Assembly (NCBI RefSeq): GCF_039533965.1
Contig: NZ_BAAAUN010000001.1
Location: 806,001-870,000, forward strand
Direction: 5' to 3'
Length of the DNA stretch: 64,000 bases
From: Microbacterium luteolum
Lineage (GTDB): Bacteria; Actinomycetota; Actinomycetes; Actinomycetales; Microbacteriaceae
Positions within the stretch are counted from its first letter, which is position 1, and every line of letters starts with the position of its first letter. The notes beneath the pieces are model-generated. The model saw only the letters and a program-made list of their open reading frames with translations, was not told the origin of the DNA and did no database searches. This document shows positions 15,183 through 24,215 of the stretch, in pieces. Made by a program: the position numbers and the translations under genes.

Positions 15183-17326
15183 TATGCTGCGCCGAGCGCC
15201 TGCCGCAGCAGATGCATGAGGGCCGCCAGCTGCACCGGCTCCGCCGCAGTGTCGTCGACAGCCTCGCCGTCGAGCGCACGTGCCGCGAGGCCCTGCTTCT
15301 GGTCGATGAGCTCGGCGATCTTCGTGTCGATCGTGTGCGCGGCGATGATCCGCCACGCCGTGACCGGCTCGTCCTGGCCGATGCGGTGCACGCGGTCGAT
15401 CGCCTGAGTCTGCTCGGCTGCCGTCCACGACAGTTCGGCGAGCACGACGTTCGACGCGGCCTGCATGTTGAGTCCGACGCCTGCGGCGGTGAGCGAGCAC
15501 ACCGCGATGCCGACCGCGGGATCGCCGTTGAAGTCGTCGATCGCCTGCTGACGCGCCGTCGACGTCTGGTCTCCTCGGATCGACACCGAGCGGATGCCGG
15601 CGGCGGCGAAGTGCGCCTCCGCCTGATCCATCACGTCGATGTGCTTCGCGAAGAAGACGACCTTGCCGACCGAGCGCTGCAGTTGCGCGGCGTAGTCGGC
15701 GGCGAGCTGCGCCTTCGCCTGACCGATGCGGCGGACCATGGTGAAGACGTTGTCGCCTCCGGTGCCTGCGGCCTTCGACTCCTCGAGCTCGTTCTGCGCG
15801 ACCAGGCGCACGATGTCCTCGTCGATCTCGCCCGGGGCGAGGCCGCGGTCTCCGCGCGCGTCGATGATGCGACGGTAGCGAGCGGCCAGCCGCTCCCCCA
15901 GTTCGCGCTCGGCCTGACGGATGCTGCGTCCGAACTCGTCGTCGAGCTGCACGGGCAGGTCGGCGATGAGCTTGTCGGGGAGGTCGGCCGCGACGTCCTT
16001 CTTCTTGCGGCGGACGATGCCCATCGAGATCACGGCATCCCGCGCCTCCGGGTAGAACGCCTTGTCCGCGGGGGTGAACCCGGTGGCGTCGAGCTTCTCC
16101 ATCAGCTCCGGTCCCGGCTTCTCGCCGGTCGTCCAGCCGAGGAACCGCCAGATCGCGTCGAAGTCCTCGACGTCGTTGATCAGCGGGGTACCGGTGAGAG
16201 CGAGCATGAGCGGGTCGCCGCCCGGCGTGCGCTCGCGCATCCGCGACGCGAGCGAGAGCACGTTCTGCGAGCGCTGCGACGAGAGGTTCTTGATGAAGTG
16301 CGCCTCGTCGACGACCATGCCGCGCAGACCGATCGATCCGAGCCACGAGAGGTGGCGGTCGAGGATCTCGTAGTTGACGATGAAGATGTCGGCGAAGGCG
16401 TCGATGTCGGTGCCGTCGCCCTGGATGACCGTGGCACGGCGCTGGGGCGTCCACCGCTCGACTTCACGGGCCCAGTTCATCTTCACCACGTTCGGAACGA
16501 CCGCGAGCAGCGGATAGGCACCGGCGACGGAGGCGGCGAGCAGCGACTGCGCCGTCTTGCCGAGTCCCGGCTCGTCGGCCAGCAGGAAGCTGCGGTGACC
16601 GGCGCGCACGGCTTCGAGGAAGCGGGACTGGTGCACCATCACCTCGAGCCCCTTGGGCGAGAGGTGGTCGTATTCGGGAGCAGGGGGCAGTTCCATCGTG
16701 GCCGCCGATCCACCGGCGCCGGTCTCGAACGCCTTGTAGAGCGGACCCATCAGCTCCCACCCGTCGAGGCGACGGCGCGGGGTCGAGGTGCTGCGCGGGG
16801 TCAGGTCCGGCGCGAGGAACGGGTTCGCCAGCTGCCGGGACTCGACCGAGGGCGGTGTGACCTGCCGCTCGGCGATCGCCGCGGGCACCGAGGAGATCTG
16901 CACAGGAGCCGCGTCGGCGATGATGAGCTCTTCCGGTGCCAGTTCGGCTCCGGATTCGAGCAGCCAGTCGCGGCGCATCCGCTTGGCCACCGGCGACGTC
17001 GCCTGGTCGGCCTCCAGCAGCTGGATGAGCGAGGTGTCGCGTGCGGCGGTCTTCGCGAGGATGGTCGCGACGCCGTCGAGGCGCTTGAGCAGCTCCGCGC
17101 GTGCGGGGTCGCCGATCTCGGCATCCGCCTTCACTCTGGCGCGCTCCTCGCGCACCAGGAAGGCGATCACCTGGAACTTGACGCGATTGGTCGGGCCGAG
17201 CTTCCCCCGCTGCGACTTCGCCTCGATCTCGCGCACCTTGCGCGCAAGGATCGGGATGAGCGGGGCCTCGTCGTCTCGACGGGACGTCTTCTTTCGCCGC
17301 GTGGCGGCGGTTGCCGTGGTCGGCAT
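15182..17326 (-). CDS. SNF2-family DEAD/DEAH box helicase
   Basis: A 714-aa SWI2/SNF2-type ATPase that translocates on double-stranded DNA. An N-terminal about 200-residue basic/helical region precedes the two RecA lobes. Visible motifs: Walker A DEPGLGKT (about 250-257), DEAHFIKN (about 338-345), LALTGTPLIND (motif III), FFAKHIDVMDQAEAHF, SLTAAGVGLNMQ and the motif VI segment QAIDRVHRIGQDEPVTAWR. ATG 17326 is chosen because AGGAGG lies 3-4 nt before it; the longer open frame upstream has no good start. It is followed by its own hairpin. The role (repair, chromatin remodelling-like, or defence) is not indicated by neighbours. Confidence 0.9.
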   Translation of the reverse strand: MPTTATAATRRKKTSRRDDEAPLIPILARKVREIEAKSQRGKLGPTNRVKFQVIAFLVREERARVKADAEIGDPARAELLKRLDGVATILAKTAARDTSLIQLLEADQATSPVAKRMRRDWLLESGAELAPEELIIADAAPVQISSVPAAIAERQVTPPSVESRQLANPFLAPDLTPRSTSTPRRRLDGWELMGPLYKAFETGAGGSAATMELPPAPEYDHLSPKGLEVMVHQSRFLEAVRAGHRSFLLADEPGLGKTAQSLLAASVAGAYPLLAVVPNVVKMNWAREVERWTPQRRATVIQGDGTDIDAFADIFIVNYEILDRHLSWLGSIGLRGMVVDEAHFIKNLSSQRSQNVLSLASRMRERTPGGDPLMLALTGTPLINDVEDFDAIWRFLGWTTGEKPGPELMEKLDATGFTPADKAFYPEARDAVISMGIVRRKKKDVAADLPDKLIADLPVQLDDEFGRSIRQAERELGERLAARYRRIIDARGDRGLAPGEIDEDIVRLVAQNELEESKAAGTGGDNVFTMVRRIGQAKAQLAADYAAQLQRSVGKVVFFAKHIDVMDQAEAHFAAAGIRSVSIRGDQTSTARQQAIDDFNGDPAVGIAVCSLTAAGVGLNMQAASNVVLAELSWTAAEQTQAIDRVHRIGQDEPVTAWRIIAAHTIDTKIAELIDQKQGLAARALDGEAVDDTAAEPVQLAALMHLLRQALGAA

Positions 17327-17536
17327 GCTCCTCCTGAGCGTGAAGGCCCCGGCATCCTCATGAAGCCGCGAGCCGTTCTCGATGTCCGCGTGTGGCGTGA
17401 GCCAGGACCGTACGAACAGTTGTTCCGGTTCTCGCCGATGCACGCGATGCGCGTGAGGATCGATGTGAACCGCTCCCCAGTCTAGGCCATCCGGCTCGGA
17501 CGACGGAAGATTTCGCCGTCAGCGCGCGTCACGACG

Positions 17537-18490
17537 TCAGTCGACGGCCCCGGCGAGCACCCGTCGGGCGTCCGAGACATCGACGGCGATCTGGGCGGAG
17601 AGCTTGTCGATGCCCTCGTACGCGACCATGCCGCGCAGCCTCTCCACGAACTCGACGGTCACGTCGTGACCATAGAGGTCCAGGGTCGTCTCGTCGAGCA
17701 CGTGCGCTTCGACCTGGCGCTCGAGCACATCGTCGAAGGTCGGATTCGTGCCGACCGAGATCGCCGACGGATGACGGATGCCGGTGTCGTGATCGACGAG
17801 CCAGCCGGCGTAGACGCCGTCTGCGGGGACGAACGCGTCGACGATCGTCGAGAGGTTGGCGGTGGGGAACCCGAGTTCGCGACCGCGCTTGAGTCCGTGC
17901 ACGACCACGCCACGCACATCCGGGTGGCGCCCGAGCACGCGAGCCGCCTCGCGGACATCGCCGTCGATCAGCAGCTCGCGGATCCACGTCGAAGACACCC
18001 GGCGCGGCGACCCCGGCAGATACACGTCGTCGACGACCTCGACCGAGAAGCCGTGCTTCGGTCCGAGCTCGCGCAGGAGCGCGGGCGTGCCCGCTCCCCC
18101 GCGTCCGAAGCGGAAGTCCTCCCCGACGAGCACCTGGGACACCTTCAGCGCGCCGACCAGGATGTCGACCACGAAGTCCTCCGCGCTCCGCGCGGCGAGT
18201 TCCTCGTCGAACGTGAGCACGAGCGTCGCATCGAGCCCGAGCTCGCCGAGCAGCTCGAGCTTGCGGTCGACGGTCACGACATTCTCCGGGCACCGGTCGG
18301 GTCGGAGGACCGCAAGCGGATTGCGGTCGAAGGTCACGGCGACCGCACGGCTGCCCGACGCGGCGGCCGCCTCGTTCAGTCGACGGATGACGGCCCGGTG
18401 ACCGGCGTGGACGCCGTCGAACTTGCCGATGGCCACGGCGCTGGGGCCGAAGTCGTCCGGCACCTCGGCAGGACTCCGGAACACGATCAC
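17537..18490 (-). CDS. ribF: Bifunctional riboflavin kinase/FAD synthetase
   Basis: A 317-aa enzyme converting riboflavin to FMN and then FAD. The N-terminal nucleotidyltransferase domain shows AIGKFDGVHAGHRAVI, VTFDRNPLAVLRP and SSTWIRELL. The C-terminal kinase domain shows GRELGFPTANLS, DGVYAGW and SVGTNPTFD. The GTG start overlaps the stop of the upstream membrane-protein gene by 4 nt (GTGA), so translation is coupled. That gene, a second membrane-protein gene and truB are probably one leftward operon. No FMN riboswitch is visible upstream. Confidence 0.95.
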   Translation of the reverse strand: MIVFRSPAEVPDDFGPSAVAIGKFDGVHAGHRAVIRRLNEAAAASGSRAVAVTFDRNPLAVLRPDRCPENVVTVDRKLELLGELGLDATLVLTFDEELAARSAEDFVVDILVGALKVSQVLVGEDFRFGRGGAGTPALLRELGPKHGFSVEVVDDVYLPGSPRRVSSTWIRELLIDGDVREAARVLGRHPDVRGVVVHGLKRGRELGFPTANLSTIVDAFVPADGVYAGWLVDHDTGIRHPSAISVGTNPTFDDVLERQVEAHVLDETTLDLYGHDVTVEFVERLRGMVAYEGIDKLSAQIAVDVSDARRVLAGAVD

Positions 18491-18924
18491 GCGGTGACCT
18501 CGATCGGACGATCCGCGGCGGACGGCTGATGCGTGCGGAGCCACCAGATGCCGAACACCGGAAGCACCAGAGGGATGAACAGGTAGCCCCGTCCGAACAG
18601 CGACCACACGGTCTCGTGCTGGAACAGGGCGGGGAGGAGGATGCTGAGCAGTCCGACGACGAGCACGCCGGTGAGTTCGAAGACGATCGCGATCCAGGCG
18701 ACCGTGTACCAGCCGCGACGCCGCGCGAGCACGAGTGCGAGCGTGGCGAGGATGTACACCACGGCGGCGAGTGCGGAGAGCGAGTACGCGAGCGGCGCCT
18801 CGTCGAAACGCCGGACGATCTGCACGAAGCTGCGCCCCGTGGCGGCCAGCGCCATGACGGCGTAGACGATCACGAGGACGCGACCGATTCCGGTCATCCG
18901 AGTGGAGGGGGTGGTGGTGCTCAT
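18487..18924 (-). CDS. Four-TM membrane protein upstream of ribF
   Basis: A 145-aa protein with four predicted TM helices (about 10-30, 42-62, 70-95 and 105-125) and a short basic RRRGW loop. No family is recognised. It overlaps ribF by 4 nt, so it is part of the truB-ribF operon. ATG 18924 (MSTTTPS) is preferred over the in-frame ATG 12 nt upstream (18936). The function is unknown. Confidence 0.75.
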   Translation of the reverse strand: MSTTTPSTRMTGIGRVLVIVYAVMALAATGRSFVQIVRRFDEAPLAYSLSALAAVVYILATLALVLARRRGWYTVAWIAIVFELTGVLVVGLLSILLPALFQHETVWSLFGRGYLFIPLVLPVFGIWWLRTHQPSAADRPIEVTA

Positions 18925-18981
18925 AGCGCATTCCATCTTAGAGCCGCGCGGGGATGCGGGACTCCGCCGCCACGTCGGGCG

Positions 18982-19350
18982 TCACGCGATCTGCACGGTC
19001 CAGATGACCTGCATGCGCCACAGCATGATCGCGATGGCCAGAGCGGCCACGCCGAGGATCACCGTGCTCCACCTGCTGCGCTCCATCAGCGCCCACAGCA
19101 CCGCCCCGATCGGCAGCAGCACGGCGGACACCAGGTAGACCCAGTACTCGAGGAGGTCGCCGGTGGGCGGATTGCCGGCGAACGGCGCGGCGATCGCCAC
19201 CACCACCTGCACGACGAGGAGCAGCTCCACGAGAGCGAGCGCGCCGACACTGAGATCGCTCGGCCGGCGACCGGCGAGTCCCGCGACGAGGCAGAACGCG
19301 CCGGCAGCGACGGCCACGACGATCTGCACGATGGTGAGCCACAGGATCAT
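18982..19350 (-). CDS. Four-TM membrane protein downstream of truB
   Basis: A 122-aa hydrophobic protein with about four TM helices (3-23, 33-57, 67-88 and 95-115) and almost no soluble part. Its ATG overlaps the truB stop by 4 nt (ATGA), indicating translational coupling. It is similar in size and topology to the next membrane protein at 18487-18924, but the sequences are not obviously related. No function can be assigned. Confidence 0.75.
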   Translation of the reverse strand: MILWLTIVQIVVAVAAGAFCLVAGLAGRRPSDLSVGALALVELLLVVQVVVAIAAPFAGNPPTGDLLEYWVYLVSAVLLPIGAVLWALMERSRWSTVILGVAALAIAIMLWRMQVIWTVQIA

Positions 19351-20240
19351 CGCGCGGCCTCCGGCATGTTCATGGCGCTCTTCAGATCGGCGCCTCGTCG
19401 TTCCACGATCCCCACCAGCGTGCCGTCCTCATCGATGGCCGCGGCGAGAGCACCGTCGAGTCGCACGGCCTGGTCGGCGAGCCGCTTGCCGTGCCGGAGG
19501 TCTCGCGCCTCCTCCGAAGAGACCGTCAACGGCTGCAGGATGCGCGCGGCGGCCTGGGCGGGCGTCAACGTCCCCGCGTCCGCGAGGTCGTCGAGCAGGA
19601 CGGCATCCGCCACCTCGAACGGGCCGACACGCGTGCGGCGCAGCGACGTCAGGTGGCCGCCCACGCCGAGGGCGGCCCCGAGATCGCGAGCGAGCGCACG
19701 GATGTACGTGCCGGACGAGCAGTCGACGATCACGTCGAGGTCGAGGACGCCCTCCCCCTGGCGCGTCGCGAGCACGTCGAAGCGCGAGACCGTGACCGCG
19801 CGCGCCGCGAGCACCACGTCCTCCCCCGCGCGCACTCGGTCGTATGCGCGGCGTCCATCGACCTTGATCGCGGACACGGCGCTGGGCACCTGGGAGATCT
19901 GCCCGGTCAGCGCGGCGACGCCGTCGGCCACGGCCGCGTCGGTCACCGCGTTCCACGCTTCGGGGTCTGCCGCGGCGAGGATCTCGCCGTCGGCATCATC
20001 GGTTCCGGTGGTCTGGCCCAGGCGGATCGTCGCCTCGTAGGTCTTGTCCGCACCGACGACGTAGGTGAGCAGCCGCGTCGCTCCCTCGATCCCGATCACC
20101 AGCAGTCCGGTGGCCATCGGATCGAGCGTGCCGGCGTGCCCGACCTTCCGCGTCCCGAAGGCGCGGCGCGTGCGCGCGACGACGTCGTGACTGGTCAGCC
20201 CTGCGGGCTTGTCGACGAGGAGGATGCCGGGCGAGACCAT
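19347..20240 (-). CDS. truB: tRNA pseudouridine(55) synthase
   Basis: A 297-aa TruB that makes pseudouridine at position 55 of the T-loop in tRNAs. Motif I has ILLVDKPAGLTSHDVV, and the catalytic Asp lies in GHAGTLDPMATGLL. KTYEATIRLGQTTGTDDADG, PSAVSAIKVDGRRAYDR and CSSGTYIRALARDLG complete the family pattern. A C-terminal PUA-like extension follows. It is separated from the nusA-infB-rbfA cluster by the lipoprotein, mutY and LuxR genes, and it starts 6 nt after a TAGGCT box, so it begins its own operon. Confidence 0.95.
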   Translation of the reverse strand: MVSPGILLVDKPAGLTSHDVVARTRRAFGTRKVGHAGTLDPMATGLLVIGIEGATRLLTYVVGADKTYEATIRLGQTTGTDDADGEILAAADPEAWNAVTDAAVADGVAALTGQISQVPSAVSAIKVDGRRAYDRVRAGEDVVLAARAVTVSRFDVLATRQGEGVLDLDVIVDCSSGTYIRALARDLGAALGVGGHLTSLRRTRVGPFEVADAVLLDDLADAGTLTPAQAAARILQPLTVSSEEARDLRHGKRLADQAVRLDGALAAAIDEDGTLVGIVERRGADLKSAMNMPEAAR

Positions 20241-20246
20241 CCCCCC

Positions 20247-20252
20247 AGCCTA
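20247..20252 (-). promoter_or_regulatory. -10 box for leaderless truB operon
   Basis: TAGGCT on the leftward strand ends 6 nt (GGGGGG) before the truB ATG. It probably drives truB, two membrane-protein genes and ribF. Confidence 0.55.
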
Positions 20253-20285
20253 CGATGCGGTCGCCGTGCCGCCGTCATCGCGGGG

Positions 20286-20927
20286 TCAGCCGCACACCTC
20301 GTAGGAGGGCGCATCCCGCGACGTGACGGTCACGCTGCTCGCCGTGTCCTCGCCCTCGCGGAATTGGAAGAAGACGTGCCCCTCGGCATCTCCGGGAAGA
20401 CGCATCCAGGTGCCGCCTCCGATCTCCTCCGCCCCCTGCTCCGCGTCCGGATACGTCGTGAGCACGTCCTCGGTCGAAGCGCCGACGCCCAGGCCCTCCG
20501 CGGTACGCGGACCCTCGACGGTGCCGAGATCCTCCGCGGCGGAGTACACCGACAGCTCGCTGATGGGTGCCGTGTCGGATTCGGTGCCGCGCACGAAGTA
20601 CACCCCGTAGGACGAGTCCGCCGCCGTCCACCACGCCGTCCAGGAGCAGACCTCGTCGTTCTTCCAGGTGTCCGGGAGCATCCCGAGTACCGTCCCGAAG
20701 TCGCCGCCCAGCTCCACCGGTCCGATCCCCTCGTCGCTGATGATCCACGTCGCCGGATCCGCTGGGTCGGCCTCGGGCGTCTCGGTCGGCTTCGGCGTCA
20801 CAGCGGGCGTCGCGGTCGGGCCGGCCGAGGGATCGGCCGCCGTCGATGTCGCGCACCCGGCCAGGAGGCAGAGGGCCGCCCCCGACGCGATAGCGAAGGT
20901 CATCCGCCGCATGTGGTTCGTCCTCAT
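20286..20927 (-). CDS. Putative secreted lipoprotein
   Basis: A 213-aa protein with a lipoprotein signal: basic start, hydrophobic core and lipobox LLAGC (Cys about residue 25). A Pro/Thr/Ala-rich spacer (about 28-55) follows. The mature domain contains GIGPVELGGDFGTVLGMLPD and, later, GLGVGASTEDVLTTYPDAEQ. These two segments look like one repeated motif (G-G-P/V-x-L-G...L...P/YPDA) as in bacterial two-repeat SH3- or BamE-like lipoproteins. No named family is recognised. GGAGAG precedes the ATG at 20927. Confidence 0.75.
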   Translation of the reverse strand: MRTNHMRRMTFAIASGAALCLLAGCATSTAADPSAGPTATPAVTPKPTETPEADPADPATWIISDEGIGPVELGGDFGTVLGMLPDTWKNDEVCSWTAWWTAADSSYGVYFVRGTESDTAPISELSVYSAAEDLGTVEGPRTAEGLGVGASTEDVLTTYPDAEQGAEEIGGGTWMRLPGDAEGHVFFQFREGEDTASSVTVTSRDAPSYEVCG

Positions 20928-20965
20928 CGCTGCTCTCCGGTTCTCGCGCGCTGATCTCGCTCGCC

Positions 20966-20971
20966 TAGGCT
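20966..20971 (+). promoter_or_regulatory. -10 box for leaderless mutY
   Basis: TAGGCT followed by 6 nt and the GTG start at 20978. Confidence 0.6.
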
Positions 20972-20977
20972 GTCGTC

Positions 20978-21880
20978 GTGCCTTCGACTCCCACGATCCC
21001 CGTCGAGGAGATCGTGCAGCCGGTGCTCCGATGGTATCGATCCGGTGCCCGCGATCTCCCCTGGCGGCGCGCGGCGTTCCATGAGGAATTCGGCGCCTGG
21101 GGCGTGCTGGTCAGCGAGTTCATGCTGCAGCAGACCCCGGTCACCCGCGTGATCCCGCACCTCGAGGCGTGGCTGGATCGCTGGCCGACCCCGCCGGTCA
21201 TGGCCGCGGCCTCGACGGCCGATGTCGTGCGGCAATGGGCCAACCTCGGCTACCCGCGCCGCGCACTGTGGCTGCATCGCGCAGCCGTCGAGGTAACGGC
21301 GCGCCACGGCGGCGTCGTCCCGCGCGATGTCGATGCGCTCCTCGCCCTGTCCGGTATCGGCGACTACACGGCCAGGGCGGTCGCCGTCTTCGCTTACGGC
21401 GACCGCCATCCCGTCGTGGACACCAACACCCGGCGTGTGCTCGCCAGGGCGGTCGAAGGTCGGGCGCAGCCGTCGCCGCCCTCCCGGCGTGACCTGACGC
21501 TGATGGAGTCGCTCCTGCCCGCGGACGACGTCGATGCGGCGGCCTTCAACGCCGGGGCGATGGAACTCGGAGCGACCGTGTGCACGGCACGATCTCCGCG
21601 CTGCGAGATCTGTCCTCTCGCTGGCACCTGCGCCTGGTTGGCCGCAGGACGACCCGACACGGGCGACGCCCGCCGACGCCAGGCGACGTATGAGGGGTCC
21701 GACCGGCAGGCGCGCGGCGCGGTCCTGCGGCTGCTGCGGGACGCGACGCCGGCGCCGGTGCCGCTGGACACGGTTCTTCCGGACTGGCCGGATGCACAGC
21801 AGCGCGATCGTGCGATCGACTCCCTCATCGCCGACGGACTCGCCGAGGCGGACGGAGAATGGATCTCCCTACCGCGCTGA
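20978..21880 (+). CDS. mutY: A/G-specific adenine glycosylase
   Basis: A 300-aa HhH-GPD DNA glycosylase that removes adenine mispaired with 8-oxoguanine. Early residues RDLPWRR and SEFMLQQTPVTRV are typical of MutY. The helix-hairpin-helix reads LSGIGDYTARAVAVFAYG, and VDTNTRRVLAR contains the catalytic Asp. The 4Fe-4S loop has C-x6-C-x2-C-x5-C spacing (CTARSPRCEICPLAGTC). The C-terminal NUDIX-like domain that reads 8-oxoG in E. coli MutY is replaced by a short about 60-residue segment, as is usual in actinobacteria. The start is a GTG immediately after a TAGGCT-N6 promoter. Confidence 0.93.
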   Translation: MPSTPTIPVEEIVQPVLRWYRSGARDLPWRRAAFHEEFGAWGVLVSEFMLQQTPVTRVIPHLEAWLDRWPTPPVMAAASTADVVRQWANLGYPRRALWLHRAAVEVTARHGGVVPRDVDALLALSGIGDYTARAVAVFAYGDRHPVVDTNTRRVLARAVEGRAQPSPPSRRDLTLMESLLPADDVDAAAFNAGAMELGATVCTARSPRCEICPLAGTCAWLAAGRPDTGDARRRQATYEGSDRQARGAVLRLLRDATPAPVPLDTVLPDWPDAQQRDRAIDSLIADGLAEADGEWISLPR

Positions 21881-21899
21881 CCGAGGGCCGCACCTCGAT

Positions 21900-23978
21900 T
21901 CAGACGTGCCTGTTGGTGCGGTGTGCGAGGGCCGTGAGCTCCACACGCCCGCGCACGTCGAGCTTGGCGAAGACCCGCCCCAGGTGCACCTCGACGGTGC
22001 GGACGGAGACGCCCAGGGCCGCGGCGATGTCCTTGTTCCCCGCGCCGACCACCGCGAGCATCGCCACCTCGACCTCGCGTGCCGTCAGGAGCTGCGACCA
22101 GACGTGCCGGCACGCTGACAGAGGATCTGTGGGGACATCCGCCTCGGTCCCGCGCGACTCCAGCCGGTCGAGCCGATCCCCGACGGCGCGCGCCCAGGCG
22201 GTCGCTCCGGCGAGTTCGAAGAGATGCCGGGCGCTCCGCAGATGACTCCGCGCGGCGCCGATCTCATCGTGGATGGCGCACTGGACTCCCAGCATGGACT
22301 CGACCCGCGCTCTCGCGAAGGGCGAACGCAGGGTCCGGGCGGAGGCGTGCACCCCATCGTGCTCGGAGCGCCAGCGTGCGTCGACCGCGGTCGCGACCCG
22401 GATCCGGAGTTCGTGCGCGAGGAAGACCTCCGGCGGCGCGACGATGCTCGGAGCATCCGGGCCGATCTCCCCGGTCGCGGCAACCTCGTCGAGACCGGGC
22501 ACCGAGAGCGTCGTCTGCGGTGCCCCGAGGTCGATCCAGAGTCGCATCGACGCGGCGGCGTCATCGAACGCACCGGCGAGGTACGACGCGATCGCGCGAT
22601 CGACCAGAACGTCGGTCTTCATAGCCGGCGGGAGCGCCGCCGTGAGCGAACGGGAGACCGGGCCGACCTCGCCGAGCACCGCGAGGTCCAATCGGCGTGC
22701 GAGCACGACGCCCAGACCGGCGAACGGCATCGCGATCGAGAGTTCGCGCGCGGCGAGCAGCAGCCGATCGCGAGCACGACCGATGTCGCCGCGCCACACG
22801 AGCAGCAACGTCTCGGCGACGGACAGATACGCCCGGACCACCGGGCTGAACTCGAAGCCGGCGACGAGCGGGTCGAGTTCCCCATCCATGATCGGCTCCG
22901 CTGCCTCCAGCGTCCGCAGTCCGAGGTCGACATCCCCGTCGACGGCGGCGCGCAGTGCGCACAGCATCCGTCCACTGAGCGGCCCGGTTCCGGCGATGTC
23001 ATCGAGGTCGCGCTCTCCGACGAGCAGCCAGCTCAGGGCGATCACCGGATCTCGGAGCTCGCGCTCGGCGCCGACACGAGCCGTGCCGACGCGCAGGGCA
23101 TCCAGCCACCTCCGCATTCCGGGTCGATCGCCGCGCTCCGCGCAGAGCACGGCGGCGAGTGCCGCTGCGCGGGTCCACGAATACCAGTCGCCCGTGTCGT
23201 CCGTGCGGGGCCGGAGGGAGTTCGGATCCACGTCGGGCACCGCACCGTGAAGGTGCGCGCGGGCCGTGATCAGTCCCGCGAGCCCTTGCAGGCGGTAACG
23301 CTGTGTGCCGTCGGGGAACAGGCTCCCCAGCCATTCCGCCGCCTCCACCGCGAATCCCGCACCCACCGAGGCCGCGCCCGCGACGAGTCGCGCCTCATCC
23401 CGGTCCGCACCATCCGCATGCTTCGTCGCCTCCCGCGCAAGCAGCAGAGCACGGTCCGGGTGGCCGGCCTCCGACAGCTCGCGGGCGATCCGGGTGAGTT
23501 CGGCGGCGGCGCGAGGGTCCCGCTCGAGCGACGCCCGCGCCCGATGCCAATCGGCGCTCATCCCGTCGCCCCGACTCCGGAACATCCCGCTGAGCCGATC
23601 GTGCACGGCGCCGATGATGGCGGGATCCGTCCTCGCCTGAACCCAGATCGCCAGACGCGTGTCCGTGAACCGCACCCTTCCTGCCCGGACGATGAGGTGC
23701 CGACCGACGGGCGCCGCCGAGATCTCGAGCGCGGACCGCCCGTCGAACGTCAGCAGGGGGTCCAGTCGGTCGTCGAGCGAGACGGAGAGCGCGAGGAGGA
23801 GGTCGCGATCGCGTGCCGGGAGGATGAGGTCGTGAAACCGTGCGGCGATCGCCGGAACGACCGGCAGCGGCGTCGGCAGGGGGCGCAGGCCGGTCCGCTG
23901 AGAGGGCAGCAGGCGCTCCACGACCTCGCGGATCGCCAGCACGTCGTCCTGCAGCTCGACAGCGAGGCGAGACACCAC
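21900..23978 (-). CDS. Large LuxR family transcriptional regulator (start uncertain)
   Basis: A protein of at least 692 aa. The C-terminal LuxR/GerE HTH is clear: LLTAREVEVAMLAVVGAGNK, then VSVRTVEVHLGRVFAKLDVR. The long middle is helical, TPR-like, as in MalT/LAL regulators. The N-terminal STAND ATPase of that family is absent or reduced: no Walker A is visible. The first usable start is GTG 23978, but the frame stays open upstream with coding-like GC3. An ATC at 24080 has AGGGGG 6 nt before it and would give 726 aa, while no ATG/GTG/TTG exists in that stretch. The target genes are unknown. Confidence 0.8.
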   Translation of the reverse strand: MVSRLAVELQDDVLAIREVVERLLPSQRTGLRPLPTPLPVVPAIAARFHDLILPARDRDLLLALSVSLDDRLDPLLTFDGRSALEISAAPVGRHLIVRAGRVRFTDTRLAIWVQARTDPAIIGAVHDRLSGMFRSRGDGMSADWHRARASLERDPRAAAELTRIARELSEAGHPDRALLLAREATKHADGADRDEARLVAGAASVGAGFAVEAAEWLGSLFPDGTQRYRLQGLAGLITARAHLHGAVPDVDPNSLRPRTDDTGDWYSWTRAAALAAVLCAERGDRPGMRRWLDALRVGTARVGAERELRDPVIALSWLLVGERDLDDIAGTGPLSGRMLCALRAAVDGDVDLGLRTLEAAEPIMDGELDPLVAGFEFSPVVRAYLSVAETLLLVWRGDIGRARDRLLLAARELSIAMPFAGLGVVLARRLDLAVLGEVGPVSRSLTAALPPAMKTDVLVDRAIASYLAGAFDDAAASMRLWIDLGAPQTTLSVPGLDEVAATGEIGPDAPSIVAPPEVFLAHELRIRVATAVDARWRSEHDGVHASARTLRSPFARARVESMLGVQCAIHDEIGAARSHLRSARHLFELAGATAWARAVGDRLDRLESRGTEADVPTDPLSACRHVWSQLLTAREVEVAMLAVVGAGNKDIAAALGVSVRTVEVHLGRVFAKLDVRGRVELTALAHRTNRHV

Positions 23979-24110
23979 GTGGGGCGCGCAGCCCAGCCCG
24001 TGGGAGAGCAGATCTTCGAGGAGGGTATCGACCGCTTCCGGCGCAGCCGAGCGGCCTTCCTGCGCGTTCGAATCCTCGATGCCGATCCCCCTCAGCTCGG
24101 CGGGACGCGA

Positions 24111-24129
24111 TCCCGCAGAGGCGAGGCTA
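24111..24129 (-). promoter_or_regulatory. Possible LuxR-gene promoter and 5' leader
   Basis: Leftward TAGCCT (24124-24129) is followed by a potential leader hairpin (GCGGGA/TCCCGC). Then comes a purine-rich AGGGGG site at about 24087-24092, 6 nt before an in-frame ATC (24080). It supports translation starting upstream of GTG 23978. Confidence 0.35.
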
Positions 24130-24215
24130 GCAACGGGATGTCCCCGGCGGAGCGACTCACCGACGTTGTATATCGGTTGCCGCTCCCACCGGAGTAGACC
24201 TGCAGCCGGACGAGG

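Noticed and set aside
15212..17485. 757-codon open frame antisense to the SNF2 helicase
   Set aside because: Low-complexity Arg/Glu/Val composition with no family motif; the opposite strand encodes all helicase motifs.
18491..18936. FMN riboswitch upstream of ribF
   Set aside because: ribF is a coupled internal operon gene with a 4-nt overlap; no FMN aptamer sequence is seen.
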